A stretch of 64,000 bases of DNA, from the IMG/VR virus record IMGVR_UViG_3300015202_000004, positions 62,001 through 126,000 of that record. One strand, written 5' to 3'. Shown one piece after another: positions 17,692-26,554 of this stretch. The translations under genes and the position numbers were made by a program. How positions within the stretch are numbered: the first letter of the stretch is position 1; each line of letters opens with the position of its first letter. Under the pieces are notes generated by a model that was given only the letters and a program-made list of their open reading frames with translations, made no database searches and was not told where the DNA came from. Source of the DNA: a virus.

Positions 17692-19179
17692 GTGAAAATA
17701 AAATTGAGTAGACACATAAGCCGTAAAGTATGGCGAGGACCCGATGGGTTTTACCATGTTAAAAATCCACAAACAGCTAAGAACAAGACAGGAACCAAAA
17801 TGGTAAAAGAAACGGAAATTTTCGAAGAAGATGATGCGGATGATTTATCCGCAAATAATAGCGGTCCCGTTCCCTACGAGTCAGTTCAAAAATTTATTTC
17901 CGAGTTGCGCGAAAGCTTGCGTGGCGATAAAAAAAACAACAATTTCTTCCGTTTCTTACTAGAAAAAAATCCCAAAGCCGCGATTGAAAAGTCAAAAGCT
18001 TATTTAGCGAAATTGAGTGTTATCAGCTTACTTGCTATTCAGCGAGTAATCGAAAAAGAGTATATCATTCATGAAACCTGGCAGGACCCTTGGGAAGATG
18101 TTGAACCAGCATCCGAAATTGAAGTAACAACTGGATTCGAAAAAGAAGTTACCTGCTATGAGCATGGTATTCTTGAGCTTGTAAACAAAAAGACTAAGAA
18201 TCACCTCACCGTTTTCATTAACACCGAAACCAATGCTCCTTTCTATAAAACCTATAGCATTGCTGGCACTGGTGAATCCAACTTGTTCTTGAAGCGTGTT
18301 GAAAAATCTATCAAGAAAAACAATCTTTATAAGAACAAAACGTTTACTTTGGAAAAAAGCTACAATGTTGGCTTGATTCCAAAGTTCTTAAAGGGTGCGA
18401 ATGTCACCCATGCAGACGTAATCATTCCTAGCGACATTGCAGATATCATTCAAGCAAACGTTATTGATATTTTCGAACGCGAAGACGAATATCGTGCTGC
18501 TAAAATTCCTTTGAAGCGTGGCATTCTAATGGAAGGGCCACCTGGAAACGGAAAAACAACCATAGTCAAATTCATTGAAACTCGTTTGGCTGGCAAGGTA
18601 ACTATTATCTATGTTACTGATGGTGCTATCCAAGGTGCTTCCGACATTGCTGAAGTGTATCATCTTGCAAGAGACTACGCTCCCTCGATTGTTGTTCTCG
18701 AAGATATTGACACTATTGGTTTAACTCGTGAGCGTGGCAGTAATTCTTTCACATCTGAATTGCTTGGTCAATTAGATGGTCTAGAAGAATTGAATGGCGT
18801 TGTGACCTTGGCTACAACCAACCATGCCGATTTGATTGACGATGCTTTGAAAAATCGTCCTTCGCGTTTTGACCGTCGTTTGCAAATTCCTTTACCAAGT
18901 GAAATTGCTCGCAAAACAATGCTGACAAGATTCCTTAAAGAGAAAGACATTAACCTTACGGAACAAGAAATTACTTCCTTGTCTGGTTCTGTCACCAAAG
19001 ATTTCTCTGGTGCAATGTTGAAAGAAGTTGCTATTACTGCAAAAATGCTTATGGTTCAGAATAACTTGGAAGCGATTAATATTGACACCATGAACGAAGC
19101 TATTAAAATAATCAAAGACACATTCCATGATTCTAAGATTTCTAGCAAAAGCACCACGCTAGGATTTAGAGGCAGATAA
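17692..19179 (+). CDS. AAA+ ATPase (FtsH/CDC48-like single AAA module)
   Basis: 495 aa from GTG 17692; an ATG at 17800 with AGGA six bases upstream is an equally good start. AAA core: GPPGNGKTT near residue 283, VVLEDIDTIG near 341, LGQLDGL, ATTNHADLIDDAL and an SRFDRR arginine finger near 398. The N-terminal 230 residues are unknown. Similar proteins occur as a lone AAA gene in many large phages. Its role may be remodelling of phage or host complexes. It overlaps the kinase gene by one base. Confidence 0.85.
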   Translation: MKIKLSRHISRKVWRGPDGFYHVKNPQTAKNKTGTKMVKETEIFEEDDADDLSANNSGPVPYESVQKFISELRESLRGDKKNNNFFRFLLEKNPKAAIEKSKAYLAKLSVISLLAIQRVIEKEYIIHETWQDPWEDVEPASEIEVTTGFEKEVTCYEHGILELVNKKTKNHLTVFINTETNAPFYKTYSIAGTGESNLFLKRVEKSIKKNNLYKNKTFTLEKSYNVGLIPKFLKGANVTHADVIIPSDIADIIQANVIDIFEREDEYRAAKIPLKRGILMEGPPGNGKTTIVKFIETRLAGKVTIIYVTDGAIQGASDIAEVYHLARDYAPSIVVLEDIDTIGLTRERGSNSFTSELLGQLDGLEELNGVVTLATTNHADLIDDALKNRPSRFDRRLQIPLPSEIARKTMLTRFLKEKDINLTEQEITSLSGSVTKDFSGAMLKEVAITAKMLMVQNNLEAINIDTMNEAIKIIKDTFHDSKISSKSTTLGFRGR

Positions 19180-19817
19180 TGATTAAGCTTGCTTTCGTAG
19201 GGAAGATGGCTTCTGGTAAAACAGAACTATCACAATGCTTCTTGGATAATTACGGTGGTTACAGAGTCGCTTTTGCTGACGCTTTAAAAGCCGATGTTAT
19301 CAAATATCGGCTGACGCCGGATGGAGAAATCCTGAAGGCTCGGGACCGTAGTTTGCTTCAAAATTATGGTCAATTAAGACGTGGCGAGATAGCAAACATT
19401 GATTTGATGCCACAAAGAATTTTGTACAACAATCAGGGCAAATTCACCATTGAAGAAATGGAGCCAAGTGTAACTTTTGACTTAGGCAAATGCTACCCGG
19501 AATATTGGGTAGACTTAGCTGTTGCTAAAGCACTTGAGCTTTCTGTTACCGAGAATGTAGTTATTGATGACATTCGTCGTGCCAACGAAGCCAAAGCATT
19601 GAAAGACAATGGTTTTACCATAGTTAAAATCGTTGCTTCAGATGAAACCAGGAAACAGCGTTTAAATTTTCGCGATGGCAGATTCAACGAAAGAGATTTA
19701 AACAATATTTCCGAGAGTGAAGTTGATAAAATACCTTTTGATTTTGGAATTAATAACGATAGAAACGATGATACAGCTAAGAACGAATTAAATCGTATTG
19801 TTGCAATTATAAAATAA
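19179..19817 (+). CDS. Deoxynucleoside monophosphate kinase
   Basis: 212 aa. GKMASGKTE P-loop at residues 8-16, an ADALK segment, then DDIRRANEAKAL, as in phage dNMP kinases such as T4 gp1. Phosphorylates dNMPs from host DNA breakdown to dNDPs. Fits with NrdA/B, dUTPase and dCMP deaminase. Confidence 0.8.
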   Translation: MIKLAFVGKMASGKTELSQCFLDNYGGYRVAFADALKADVIKYRLTPDGEILKARDRSLLQNYGQLRRGEIANIDLMPQRILYNNQGKFTIEEMEPSVTFDLGKCYPEYWVDLAVAKALELSVTENVVIDDIRRANEAKALKDNGFTIVKIVASDETRKQRLNFRDGRFNERDLNNISESEVDKIPFDFGINNDRNDDTAKNELNRIVAIIK

Positions 19818-19920
19818 TAACGTACTTGTTATTAGAAATCAAAAAATGTAACATATATACTAAAATAAGAAGGATGGGTATTGACAAGATATCCTCCTTT
19901 TATTCTAGTAGGTATTATAA

Positions 19921-20334
19921 GTGAAGACTTTTGATGAAGTGCCCCCGGAACTACATAAAGAAGTGGCTATTAAAGTAATTAAACATTGCTTAAAGTCATA
20001 TTATAAAATGAGTAGTTCTATGTATCCGCAATCGAGCGTGGTAAGAGAAGCAGATGCTATGAACACCTATCCTGGTGATATATTCGACCTAAAATTGGAT
20101 ATTGACCGGGCAGTAGGTGTTTTGTCGTTAAAACTTAAGAAGATTATTATTATGCATTTCATTATTGACGTACCAGTTGATAAGATTTGTTCGATGCTAG
20201 GTTATAAATTCCGAGTCGACTTTTATAGAAAGCTTGATGAAGCATTCAATGATATGTACAACGAGCTTGGCCCTCAGTGGTTAAGGACGAATGACGCAGA
20301 TTATAAAAATACAAAAGCAACTCACGGATTCTAA
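19921..20334 (+). CDS. Sigma region 4-like helix-turn-helix protein
   Basis: 137 aa, GTG start with AGG eight bases upstream. Residues 62-115 (AVGVLSLKLKKIIIMHFI...VDKICSMLGYKFRVDFYRKLDEAF) follow the sigma-70 region 4 pattern: helix with 'L..R..I...F', HTH with 'EIA..LG', recognition helix, 'A...L'. No region 2 is present in this protein, but one lies two genes downstream at 20859. It could be half of a split sigma factor, or an independent activator. Confidence 0.55.
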   Translation: MKTFDEVPPELHKEVAIKVIKHCLKSYYKMSSSMYPQSSVVREADAMNTYPGDIFDLKLDIDRAVGVLSLKLKKIIIMHFIIDVPVDKICSMLGYKFRVDFYRKLDEAFNDMYNELGPQWLRTNDADYKNTKATHGF

Positions 20335-20878
20335 AAGAATAGCTTGTATTGGTTCTACAAAAATAGATGTAGACGAGATTAAACTATGTCAAATAATCGG
20401 TTATACGATTGCCAAAATGGGAATTGAATTAGCTAGTGGCAATGCAATTGGTGCAGACCAATCATATGTCAAAGGTGCAAACCTAGTTGATGAAAAATTA
20501 GTCTTTCTTTATCTAACTGATACAAAACATAATCCGTATGCCATTAAACCTGGCAATAATTTAATTTATAGCGATGACCATCCTGAATGGTCAGAAATTG
20601 CGAAACGTAATCACGGCGGCTATAATAATCAATCATTAAACGTTCAAAAACTATTTGACCGGAACGTAGGCATTGTGCTTTCATCAAATTTAGTTATTGC
20701 GTTGCCCAACCCAAATAAATCCTGGGGCGGAGGCACCGGACACGGTATGAAAATAGCTCAAGAAGCTGGTATACCTGTTTGGAACATATTAAAGGATAAT
20801 CAATTGGTCGATGACCTTAAGACTTTCATGAAGTCTTATTTAGAGGGTGAACAAACAAATGGAAGAATACAAACTTGA
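20291..20878 (+). CDS. SLOG/DprA-like Rossmann protein
   Basis: 195 aa. IACIGSTKI, then ELASGNAIGADQSY, and GGGTGHGM with a Rossmann-type alternation of strands and helices, as in the SLOG superfamily (DprA, LOG, YspA-type), whose members bind nucleotides or nucleotide-derived ligands. It overlaps the genes on both sides. No fused effector domain. It could sense or bind a nucleotide signal; function is not readable. Confidence 0.6.
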   Translation: MTQIIKIQKQLTDSKRIACIGSTKIDVDEIKLCQIIGYTIAKMGIELASGNAIGADQSYVKGANLVDEKLVFLYLTDTKHNPYAIKPGNNLIYSDDHPEWSEIAKRNHGGYNNQSLNVQKLFDRNVGIVLSSNLVIALPNPNKSWGGGTGHGMKIAQEAGIPVWNILKDNQLVDDLKTFMKSYLEGEQTNGRIQT

Positions 20879-21254
20879 TACCCAAGATATCGCCATTACC
20901 CTAGAAAATTATGATGCACTTGCTAAAAAATACCGCCCGGTTATTCTAGCAAACATCAAGCGAATTCACAAGATGCATCTAAGTCATCCGCAAGTAGAAT
21001 ACGACGACCTTTATCAAGAAGGTCTTATTGCTTTATATGAAAGCATTAAGAACTTTAAACCAGAAAAAGGTGTCTACTTCGGAGTTTACCTTAAGGTAGC
21101 TATTAGCAATAGATTAAAGTGTTTCTGCCGTAATTTCTTGCCACATCGTTACATGAAAGATAAAGAAGAGACTGAGCGTAAAGGCCGTCCATCTTTCAAG
21201 AGAATCCCAATCCACGTTGGGACTTTAGACGATGTTAAGAGCTATCTTTTGTGA
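20859..21254 (+). CDS. Sigma-70 region 2-like protein
   Basis: 131 aa from ATG 20859 with GAGGG upstream. Residues about 45-95 (YDDLYQEGLIALYESIKNFKPEKGVYFGVYLKVAI) match sigma regions 2.1-2.3, which bind the RNA polymerase clamp. The protein ends with a basic tail and has no region 4. Together with 19921 it may form a split sigma. A full-length sigma is also present at 43899. Confidence 0.65.
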   Translation: MEEYKLDTQDIAITLENYDALAKKYRPVILANIKRIHKMHLSHPQVEYDDLYQEGLIALYESIKNFKPEKGVYFGVYLKVAISNRLKCFCRNFLPHRYMKDKEETERKGRPSFKRIPIHVGTLDDVKSYLL

Positions 21255-21255
21255 C

Positions 21256-21360
21256 TTAAATAGTAACGTGATTCCAATTTTTCCCAAGAGAAATTGCAGT
21301 TATTGTAGTTTTATCAACTTTGTAAATAGCTGCAATTTCTCGATGTTTTAACAATTCAAA
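21256..21360 (-). pseudogene. Relic of homing endonuclease C-terminal HTH
   Basis: The leftward frame reads LKHREIAAIYKVDKTTITAI...KNWNHVTI, the C-terminal helix-turn-helix found in HNH homing endonucleases. The same DNA contains a 12-bp inverted repeat (GAGAAATTGCAG) 30 bases apart. No nuclease domain remains. Confidence 0.6.
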
Positions 21361-21383
21361 GCTATATACTACAATTATATAAT

Positions 21384-21755
21384 ATGGATATTACATGCGA
21401 GCATATAGAAAAAATCTGTAAATTTATAGATTATTTTTATAAATCAAATAATTATTACCCGGTGGTTGTCGCGGCACCCAAGTTGATTGAAGAATTTCTT
21501 TTAACTTGTACCCTGGGCGATTATCCGGGGCAAGGCGATTTAGAACAATATAAGAGTATTCTCGATAGATACCACTATGGACGTGATAAAACTTATAAGA
21601 ACGCTTTGATGCCTGAAGGTTTGATATTTTTACAGTTAAATGGCTCAATAAAATATTATCGAATTTACGATTTGCCACGAAAAGAAAAGAAGAAAGTCGA
21701 AACTAATGCTACCGGAAGTGTCTTCAAGCACATCAACTTCAATGTCCAATTATGA
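21384..21755 (+). CDS. Hypothetical protein, 123 aa
   Basis: Starts after the homing-endonuclease relic. Aromatic-rich, no motif recognised. Its end overlaps the next gene, and both have the same 'pick up a value from a position' style of small phage proteins, so a paired role is possible but unsupported. Confidence 0.6.
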   Translation: MDITCEHIEKICKFIDYFYKSNNYYPVVVAAPKLIEEFLLTCTLGDYPGQGDLEQYKSILDRYHYGRDKTYKNALMPEGLIFLQLNGSIKYYRIYDLPRKEKKKVETNATGSVFKHINFNVQL

Positions 21756-22023
21756 TTCAGAAGCGATTGTAAAAAGTTTCTTTAGAGCAGCAGAATCATA
21801 TCACACTTCATTTGGTAAGCCTTCAGTCTTTTGTGTTAACAGAAATGTTTTTAAAATCGTAGTTGCACACATGATTAAAGAAGGACTAATCCCATCTGAC
21901 GGTGACGAAGAGCTTGACAGAGTAACCATTTGGGATGTTCCATTTGATGCTGCGGAAATAAATTCTGATAAATATTTAATAGGTATACATAGCAGCGGAA
22001 TTGTAAAACGAATAGGTATGTAA
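21742..22023 (+). CDS. Hypothetical protein, 93 aa
   Basis: ATG 21742 preferred; ATG 21706 in frame would overlap the previous gene further. It shares with its upstream neighbour the FxKPSVFCVN / YYPVVVAAP type strand and the I...F helix, so the two may be distant paralogues. Stop overlaps the next start (TAATG). Confidence 0.55.
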   Translation: MSNYDSEAIVKSFFRAAESYHTSFGKPSVFCVNRNVFKIVVAHMIKEGLIPSDGDEELDRVTIWDVPFDAAEINSDKYLIGIHSSGIVKRIGM

Positions 22024-22358
22024 TGCACGAACAAGATGTACAACTACTTTCTTCAAAATTAGAAGAGATTAAAGATTCACAACAAGACGTTTCCAGAACA
22101 GTCGCCGAGCTTTTAGGCATTGTAGAAAGTATGGAGAAAAGATTCGATGAACACTTCAACTTGTCATTCGTATTGTCAGAACTAAGGGAAAAATTAGAAG
22201 CAATTGACGTTGATAATATGTTCGATTTTATCAACGATTTAGAGACGGAAATCGAAGGTTTGTCCTATAACTATAAAAGGGCTGAAAAAGCAAATAACAT
22301 TTCCGTTTACAAAGTAGTCAATATGCAGATGCCCATGTATTTCAAACCAAAATCTTAA
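22023..22358 (+). CDS. Coiled-coil protein, 111 aa
   Basis: Heptad-rich throughout (KLEEIKDSQQDVSRTVAELL; LREKLEAIDVDN). Directly precedes the predicted holin; may be a lysis regulator or structural spacer. No family. Confidence 0.6.
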   Translation: MHEQDVQLLSSKLEEIKDSQQDVSRTVAELLGIVESMEKRFDEHFNLSFVLSELREKLEAIDVDNMFDFINDLETEIEGLSYNYKRAEKANNISVYKVVNMQMPMYFKPKS

Positions 22359-22370
22359 GGAGTCAAAATT

Positions 22371-22664
22371 ATGACACAAGCAACAGTCCTCAAATATCTC
22401 AAGCATTTCGGAATACTTGCATTACTAGGCGCAGCTTCAGTAGTATTAGTTGCCCTCTTACAACTCGCTGGCACATTCAACGTTTCAACATTGCCAGTTG
22501 CAGTACAAGGTTTAGCCTTTCTTCTTCTTCCAATTATGGTAGCTGCTGGACAAAAAGTTAAAGCAGAAGTTGATGCCGAGCTAGCCGCTGAAGCAGCCGC
22601 TGCTAAAGTTGCACAATTAACTGCAAAGAATGCCGAACTTAGCGCAAAGCTTGTTCATATCTAA
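22371..22664 (+). CDS. Predicted holin
   Basis: 97 aa. Two hydrophobic segments (residues 12-33 and 40-61) separated by a short polar turn, then a charged Ala-rich helical tail. Size, two-helix topology and position immediately before an amidase fit a class II-type holin, which permeabilises the inner membrane to release endolysin. AAGGAG site upstream. Not confirmed by family match. Confidence 0.6.
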   Translation: MTQATVLKYLKHFGILALLGAASVVLVALLQLAGTFNVSTLPVAVQGLAFLLLPIMVAAGQKVKAEVDAELAAEAAAAKVAQLTAKNAELSAKLVHI

Positions 22665-22673
22665 TTAAATCCT

Positions 22674-22702
22674 AGCCCTCCTTAACGGGAGGGTTATTTT
22701 TC
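22674..22702 (+). terminator. Terminator between holin and endolysin
   Basis: CCCTCC/GGAGGG stem with TTATTTTT tail. A partial terminator here would set holin:endolysin ratio. Confidence 0.75.
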
Positions 22703-22714
22703 TTCGAGGTAGTC

Positions 22715-23377
22715 ATGTCTTTTAATCCTCAAATGGAAATTCCTGCAAGTGCTTTAAATGACTTTAAAGCTCTTACTAAAGTGCTTGAATCCAAGTATCC
22801 CGTGAAACCAGGTTTGCTATGTCGAGCATATTTACATTGGACAGTCGCACCGCACGGCGTTGAATTTAAAGATTACAATTTAGAAGTCGTTCTAAATGCT
22901 GGTAAACTAGCAATTCACGTCACAGGTAATCCACAAGATAATGCGCCTGGATTAAACAACAATGCAATTCATTCACATACTTGGCATAGAAATACTGGAG
23001 CAATCGGTATTTCAATAGACGGTATGGATGGAGCAACAGTTAATGATTTCGGCAAGGATGCACCTTCGGAATTAGAATTGTTATATTTATGTGGTGCTTT
23101 AGCCGCAGCTTCAAAAGCTTATGGTTTTGAAATTGATGGTCACGTAACTACTGGTGCTACTCACGGAGATAATATCGGTGGCACAGTAAACACAAAAGGT
23201 GAAAAAGTAGTTTTAACACATGGTGAGTGCGCGGTGATTGATAAGTATCCAACTGAACGTTGGGACTTAGGAACATTAGAAGCTTTGCCAGCAGGTATGC
23301 CTTTAACACCAGCTATGAGAACGGCATCGGGAGACAAGCTTCGTGCTTGCGCTCATAGAATAAAGCTTATGTTATAA
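22715..23377 (+). CDS. Endolysin, N-acetylmuramoyl-L-alanine amidase
   Basis: 220 aa with amidase_2-type fold: LHWTVAPHG near residue 41 (first zinc His), TWHRNTGAIGISIDGMDGA, then HVTTGATHGDN and a second His in LTHGECA; a WDLG near 190 matches the 'R.DPG' strand. Cleaves the bond between MurNAc and the stem peptide of peptidoglycan at the end of infection. Follows the predicted holin and a terminator. Confidence 0.85.
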   Translation: MSFNPQMEIPASALNDFKALTKVLESKYPVKPGLLCRAYLHWTVAPHGVEFKDYNLEVVLNAGKLAIHVTGNPQDNAPGLNNNAIHSHTWHRNTGAIGISIDGMDGATVNDFGKDAPSELELLYLCGALAAASKAYGFEIDGHVTTGATHGDNIGGTVNTKGEKVVLTHGECAVIDKYPTERWDLGTLEALPAGMPLTPAMRTASGDKLRACAHRIKLML

Positions 23378-24285
23378 TGAATAAAAAGCATGATTTAACA
23401 GGTAAAACATTTAATTATTTAAATGTTTTAAGTTTTGCTTATACAAAAGGCATTCCAAAATCTTCTTATTGGAATTGCCTTTGTGTTTGTGGAAATACAA
23501 AGATAATAGCAGCTAGACATTTAAAAAATAATTCAATTATAGCTTGTGGTTGCAAACGCTATTTAAATTTGCAAAATAAAAAAATTGGAAAATTACTTGT
23601 ATTAGATAAATCGCATTATGAAAATGAAAACGTTTTTTGGAATTCCTTATGTGATTGTGGTAATAAAACCATTGTAAAAGCCAGCAGTTTACAATCTGGT
23701 CATACACAATCTTGTGGATGTTTACAAAGAATAATCTCAAGTGCCTATAATAAAAATTATAGACAAAAATATCGTGAAAATGAAATTGGAAAAATATATA
23801 ATAATTGTAAAATAATTTCAATAAATATATTAAAACCAAATTCTGCGGCCAGAGTAAAAGTATTATGTCATTGTAAAAAAGAATTTGAAACAGCATTAAC
23901 TTCCTTAAAAAGAAGTTTGACAACTTCTTGCGGATGTAATCGTAAACTTGAATATGGAGTCGCTTCATTTAATAATTTATATTTTGCTTATAAAGCTGGT
24001 GCATCTCGAAGAAAATATTTATTTAAATTAACAAAAGAATATTTTCAATTTTTAACAAAACAAAATTGTTATTATTGTAATTTGCCACCAAGCCAAATTG
24101 TAAAAAGTAAATGTAACACAGGTGATTATGTTTATAATGGTATTGACCGAGTAGATAATTCAAAAGGATATATTTCAGAAAACTGCGTTACTTGTTGTAA
24201 AAAATGTAACAGCACAAAACAAAGTGTTTCAATTGAAATGGCAAGAAAAATGCTTAAATTTTTAGAAGGCAAACAAAATGTCTAA
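23377..24285 (+). CDS. HNH endonuclease with triple zinc-ribbon repeat
   Basis: 302 aa. Three repeats of 'W.C.C.CG....(A).L..G...CGC' (residues about 30-60, 76-108, 148-180), each with four cysteines, form DNA-binding ribbons. An HNH core follows (CYYCNLPP...GIDRVDNSKGY...NCVTCCKKCN). It is AT-richer than its neighbours and its ATG overlaps the amidase stop, typical of an inserted homing gene. Confidence 0.85.
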   Translation: MNKKHDLTGKTFNYLNVLSFAYTKGIPKSSYWNCLCVCGNTKIIAARHLKNNSIIACGCKRYLNLQNKKIGKLLVLDKSHYENENVFWNSLCDCGNKTIVKASSLQSGHTQSCGCLQRIISSAYNKNYRQKYRENEIGKIYNNCKIISINILKPNSAARVKVLCHCKKEFETALTSLKRSLTTSCGCNRKLEYGVASFNNLYFAYKAGASRRKYLFKLTKEYFQFLTKQNCYYCNLPPSQIVKSKCNTGDYVYNGIDRVDNSKGYISENCVTCCKKCNSTKQSVSIEMARKMLKFLEGKQNV

Positions 24286-25013
24286 AGCATTAATAAGTGC
24301 AAATCAAATAGTTGATATTTTAAGAAAAAAACATCCTCAACCGGAATGGGTTTTTTTTTTTTTCAGAGTTACGTTGCGGCAGCGGATACTCCAAAGCAGC
24401 CCAGAAACGCATAGACGCCTGGGTTTTAAACTGTTATCCATCTAAGGACCATATAAAGATATCATACGAAATTAAAGTTTATCGTAGTGACTTTTTAAAC
24501 GAAATGAAAGACCCTAAGAAAAGAAAACAAGGTCTGCTTCTTTCAAACCAATTCTATTTCGTGGCTCCAGCAGGAGTAATAAAATTAGAAGAAGTACCTA
24601 ATGAGTGTGGATATATAGAGATTACAGATAAGCATAAAATTAAGATAATTAAAGAGGCTCCCATGCGTGTTTGCAAGGACCCGACCTGGTTATTTGTTTC
24701 CTCTTTAGCGAGACGTACTTCAAAAAATGAAGGCGTCAATTTAGCTAGTTTACCAAGCCAGACGATTACTGCCATTATGGAAATCTTACATCGCGGCCAA
24801 AAATCAAATATGAATGGAACTGAAACGCTTATGTTCGGTTATTTAGAAAAAGAAATAATCAAACGTGCTACTTCAGAACATAATAAAAAAACTAGCGAAC
24901 AAAGAGCTAGAACAAAATTTTATGCTAAAACCCGACGTGAAAACAAAGGCGTTAGTTTAGAAGAGATACAAAAAATGTGGCAAGAAAAGCTTGCCAAAAA
25001 GAAGGAAACTTGA
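24278..25013 (+). CDS. MmcB-like PD-(D/E)XK nuclease, frame broken at a 13-T run
   Basis: ATG 24278 opens 'MSKALISANQIVDILRKKHP' then EWV and a run of 13 T (24351-24363). The rest of the protein (SELRCGSGYSKAAQKRIDAWVL..., then YEIKVYRSDF with the E-x-K catalytic strand, to 25013) is in the +1 frame. A run of 12 or 15 T would make one 245-aa protein. The shape matches MmcB-like repair nucleases. Either transcriptional slippage, a read error, or a mutation. Confidence 0.7.
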
Positions 25014-25045
25014 TATAATAATAAGCTGAAGTGAGGGTGTATGAA

Positions 25046-25480
25046 TTGGAAACTTACGGAAAACATGTGATTGCAGAACTATCCAAGTGTGCAAACATAT
25101 CTGATTATGATGATGAAACAAAATTAAAAGCTTTGCTCCTAGAGTGTGCTTCAGAAGCTAATGCAACGGTTTTATCCGTTAGTACTCATAAATTTGAGCC
25201 ACATGGAATTAGTGGCATAGTATATTTGGCCGAGTCCCATTTTTCAGTTCATGCATTCCCTGAAAAGGGTTATGTGGCAACTGACTTCTTCACTTGTGGA
25301 GAAACTACTTTCCCAATAAAGGCTCTCAATCATTTCAAAGATGCTCTTGGCTGCGCCTTCGCATGCTATAACATCATTGAAAGAGGTCTTCCTCTTAAGG
25401 ATTATGATGGTTCTTTTGGCTTGAAACTAAGCCCCATCTACGGATATGGCAGTGTTGAGGGCAACATCATAATTGACTAA
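25046..25480 (+). CDS. speD: S-adenosylmethionine decarboxylase proenzyme
   Basis: 145 aa from TTG 25046, eight bases after GTGAGGG; this gives the family's usual METYGKHVIAEL start, while GTG at 25031 would add five residues. AESHFSVHAFPE holds the self-cleaving Ser that becomes pyruvoyl, and DFFTCG the catalytic Cys. It makes decarboxylated SAM for spermidine. Phage SpeD may raise polyamines for DNA packing. Its end overlaps the opposite gene by 54 bases. Confidence 0.92.
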   Translation: METYGKHVIAELSKCANISDYDDETKLKALLLECASEANATVLSVSTHKFEPHGISGIVYLAESHFSVHAFPEKGYVATDFFTCGETTFPIKALNHFKDALGCAFACYNIIERGLPLKDYDGSFGLKLSPIYGYGSVEGNIIID

Positions 25481-25948
25481 CGGCTTATTGGCGTCTAGGT
25501 CGAACGGGGTCACATAGTCTTTGCAGCCTGGGCAATAAGTCCCGGCTGCATTTTTTTGGTTTAGGTCTGTGATTTCCGTGGTACATAGTTGACAAATGAT
25601 GTGCTTATCGCTCTTTTCTTCCAGAGAGACGGACACTTTCCAGACATAATTCTTCTTCCAATCGGCCCCTTCGGGCAGAAACTGGAAAAAGTTTTTAGGA
25701 GGAGTTCCTAATCCAGAGTGATTTTTGCTCAGAATTTTCCCAGAACCAGTCTCCTTGATAAAAATCATAGGCAAATCTTTAGCGTCATGGGCATATGTGA
25801 GGCCATCAGGGAATTCTAAGTCAATAACCTGGCCCTTAATCGCCTGTATAACAGCCTTAGTGCCTGTCGGAAACAAGATTTCCCCCTGGTTTTCAGGGTT
25901 AATAGCCGGAAATTTAAGGGAAAGAACCTCTCCAATTATATAGTCCAT
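25427..25948 (-). CDS. Hypothetical protein with zinc ribbon, 173 aa
   Basis: ATG 25948 chosen; further upstream only a TTG exists. N-terminal beta-rich region (FPTGTKAVIQ...GQVIDLEFPDGLTY) resembles a small SH3-like barrel. Residues about 119-142 hold CQLC...YCPGC, a zinc ribbon. Convergent overlap with speD. The only leftward gene inside the rightward module. Confidence 0.65.
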   Translation of the reverse strand: MDYIIGEVLSLKFPAINPENQGEILFPTGTKAVIQAIKGQVIDLEFPDGLTYAHDAKDLPMIFIKETGSGKILSKNHSGLGTPPKNFFQFLPEGADWKKNYVWKVSVSLEEKSDKHIICQLCTTEITDLNQKNAAGTYCPGCKDYVTPFDLDANKPLVNYDVALNTAISVDGA

Positions 25949-25980
25949 AAAAAATAGTAACCGTTCTCCATGCAAATAAC

Positions 25981-26009
25981 TTGACAATTGACCTTAATTA
26001 AAGTACAGT
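25981..26009 (+). promoter_or_regulatory. Sigma-70 promoter
   Basis: TTGACA 25981-25986, 17 bases, TACAGT 26004-26009; an overlapping TTGACC-N15-TATAAA is also possible. Drives 26028. Confidence 0.7.
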
Positions 26010-26027
26010 ATAAAAAAGGAAAGTGAT

Positions 26028-26261
26028 ATGTCTTTGGCAGCAGTGATGGGCAATTCCATACGCCGACCTCAAAAAGATTTAGCCACTCCTCGAATTAACT
26101 CCGGGGAGGTTAGGTATAATCTCCTTGTGCAAAAAGCAATAGCTCAAATTTTAGGCGGTAAGCCCTGGGAGCATATATTGAAATCATGCTCGGGGAACAA
26201 TCGTGAGCGTTTTGTAGCCGAAATGCAAAGATACGTCCGAATCTTAAAGCCTGGAACCTGA
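26028..26261 (+). CDS. Hypothetical protein, 77 aa
   Basis: AAAGGAAAG ribosome site. Basic N-terminus, helical C-terminus. Last rightward gene before the terminator; no family. Confidence 0.65.
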   Translation: MSLAAVMGNSIRRPQKDLATPRINSGEVRYNLLVQKAIAQILGGKPWEHILKSCSGNNRERFVAEMQRYVRILKPGT

Positions 26262-26386
26262 TTGCCTTCTCTTAGAGATTATAAAACAAAAACGCCTCGA
26301 ATCGAAGCGCTAATAAACGTCTGAATCAACTATTATGTAGAACACTAAATTACCAGCGTCGTTGAAGTTTGAACCCACAACCACAT
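26262..26386. other. Intergenic end of rightward module
   Basis: No open frame or RNA gene seen between 26262 and the terminator. Confidence 0.5.
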
Positions 26387-26424
26387 ACTCCGTATCATTT
26401 GCTATGATACTTCGGAGTTTTTTT
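26387..26424 (+). terminator. Strong intrinsic terminator closing the rightward arm
   Basis: ACTCCG-TATCAT/ATGATA-(CTT)CGGAGT long stem followed by TTTTTTT. Confidence 0.9.
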
Positions 26425-26479
26425 GCTAGCTCGTTTTGTGGAGATATCAAAAGGTACATGGATAGTTACCTTAATAAAA

Positions 26480-26554
26480 TGGAGCCGCGACAGGGGTTCG
26501 AACCCTGGACCTCTTCCATACCAAGGAAGCGCACTACCGCTGTGCTATCACGGC
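26480..26554 (-). tRNA. tRNA-Thr(GGT)
   Basis: Full cloverleaf, anticodon loop TTGGTAT, T-loop TTCGAAC, D-loop with GG, encoded CCA. Its first seven bases overlap the stop of the gene at 26548. Confidence 0.95.
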
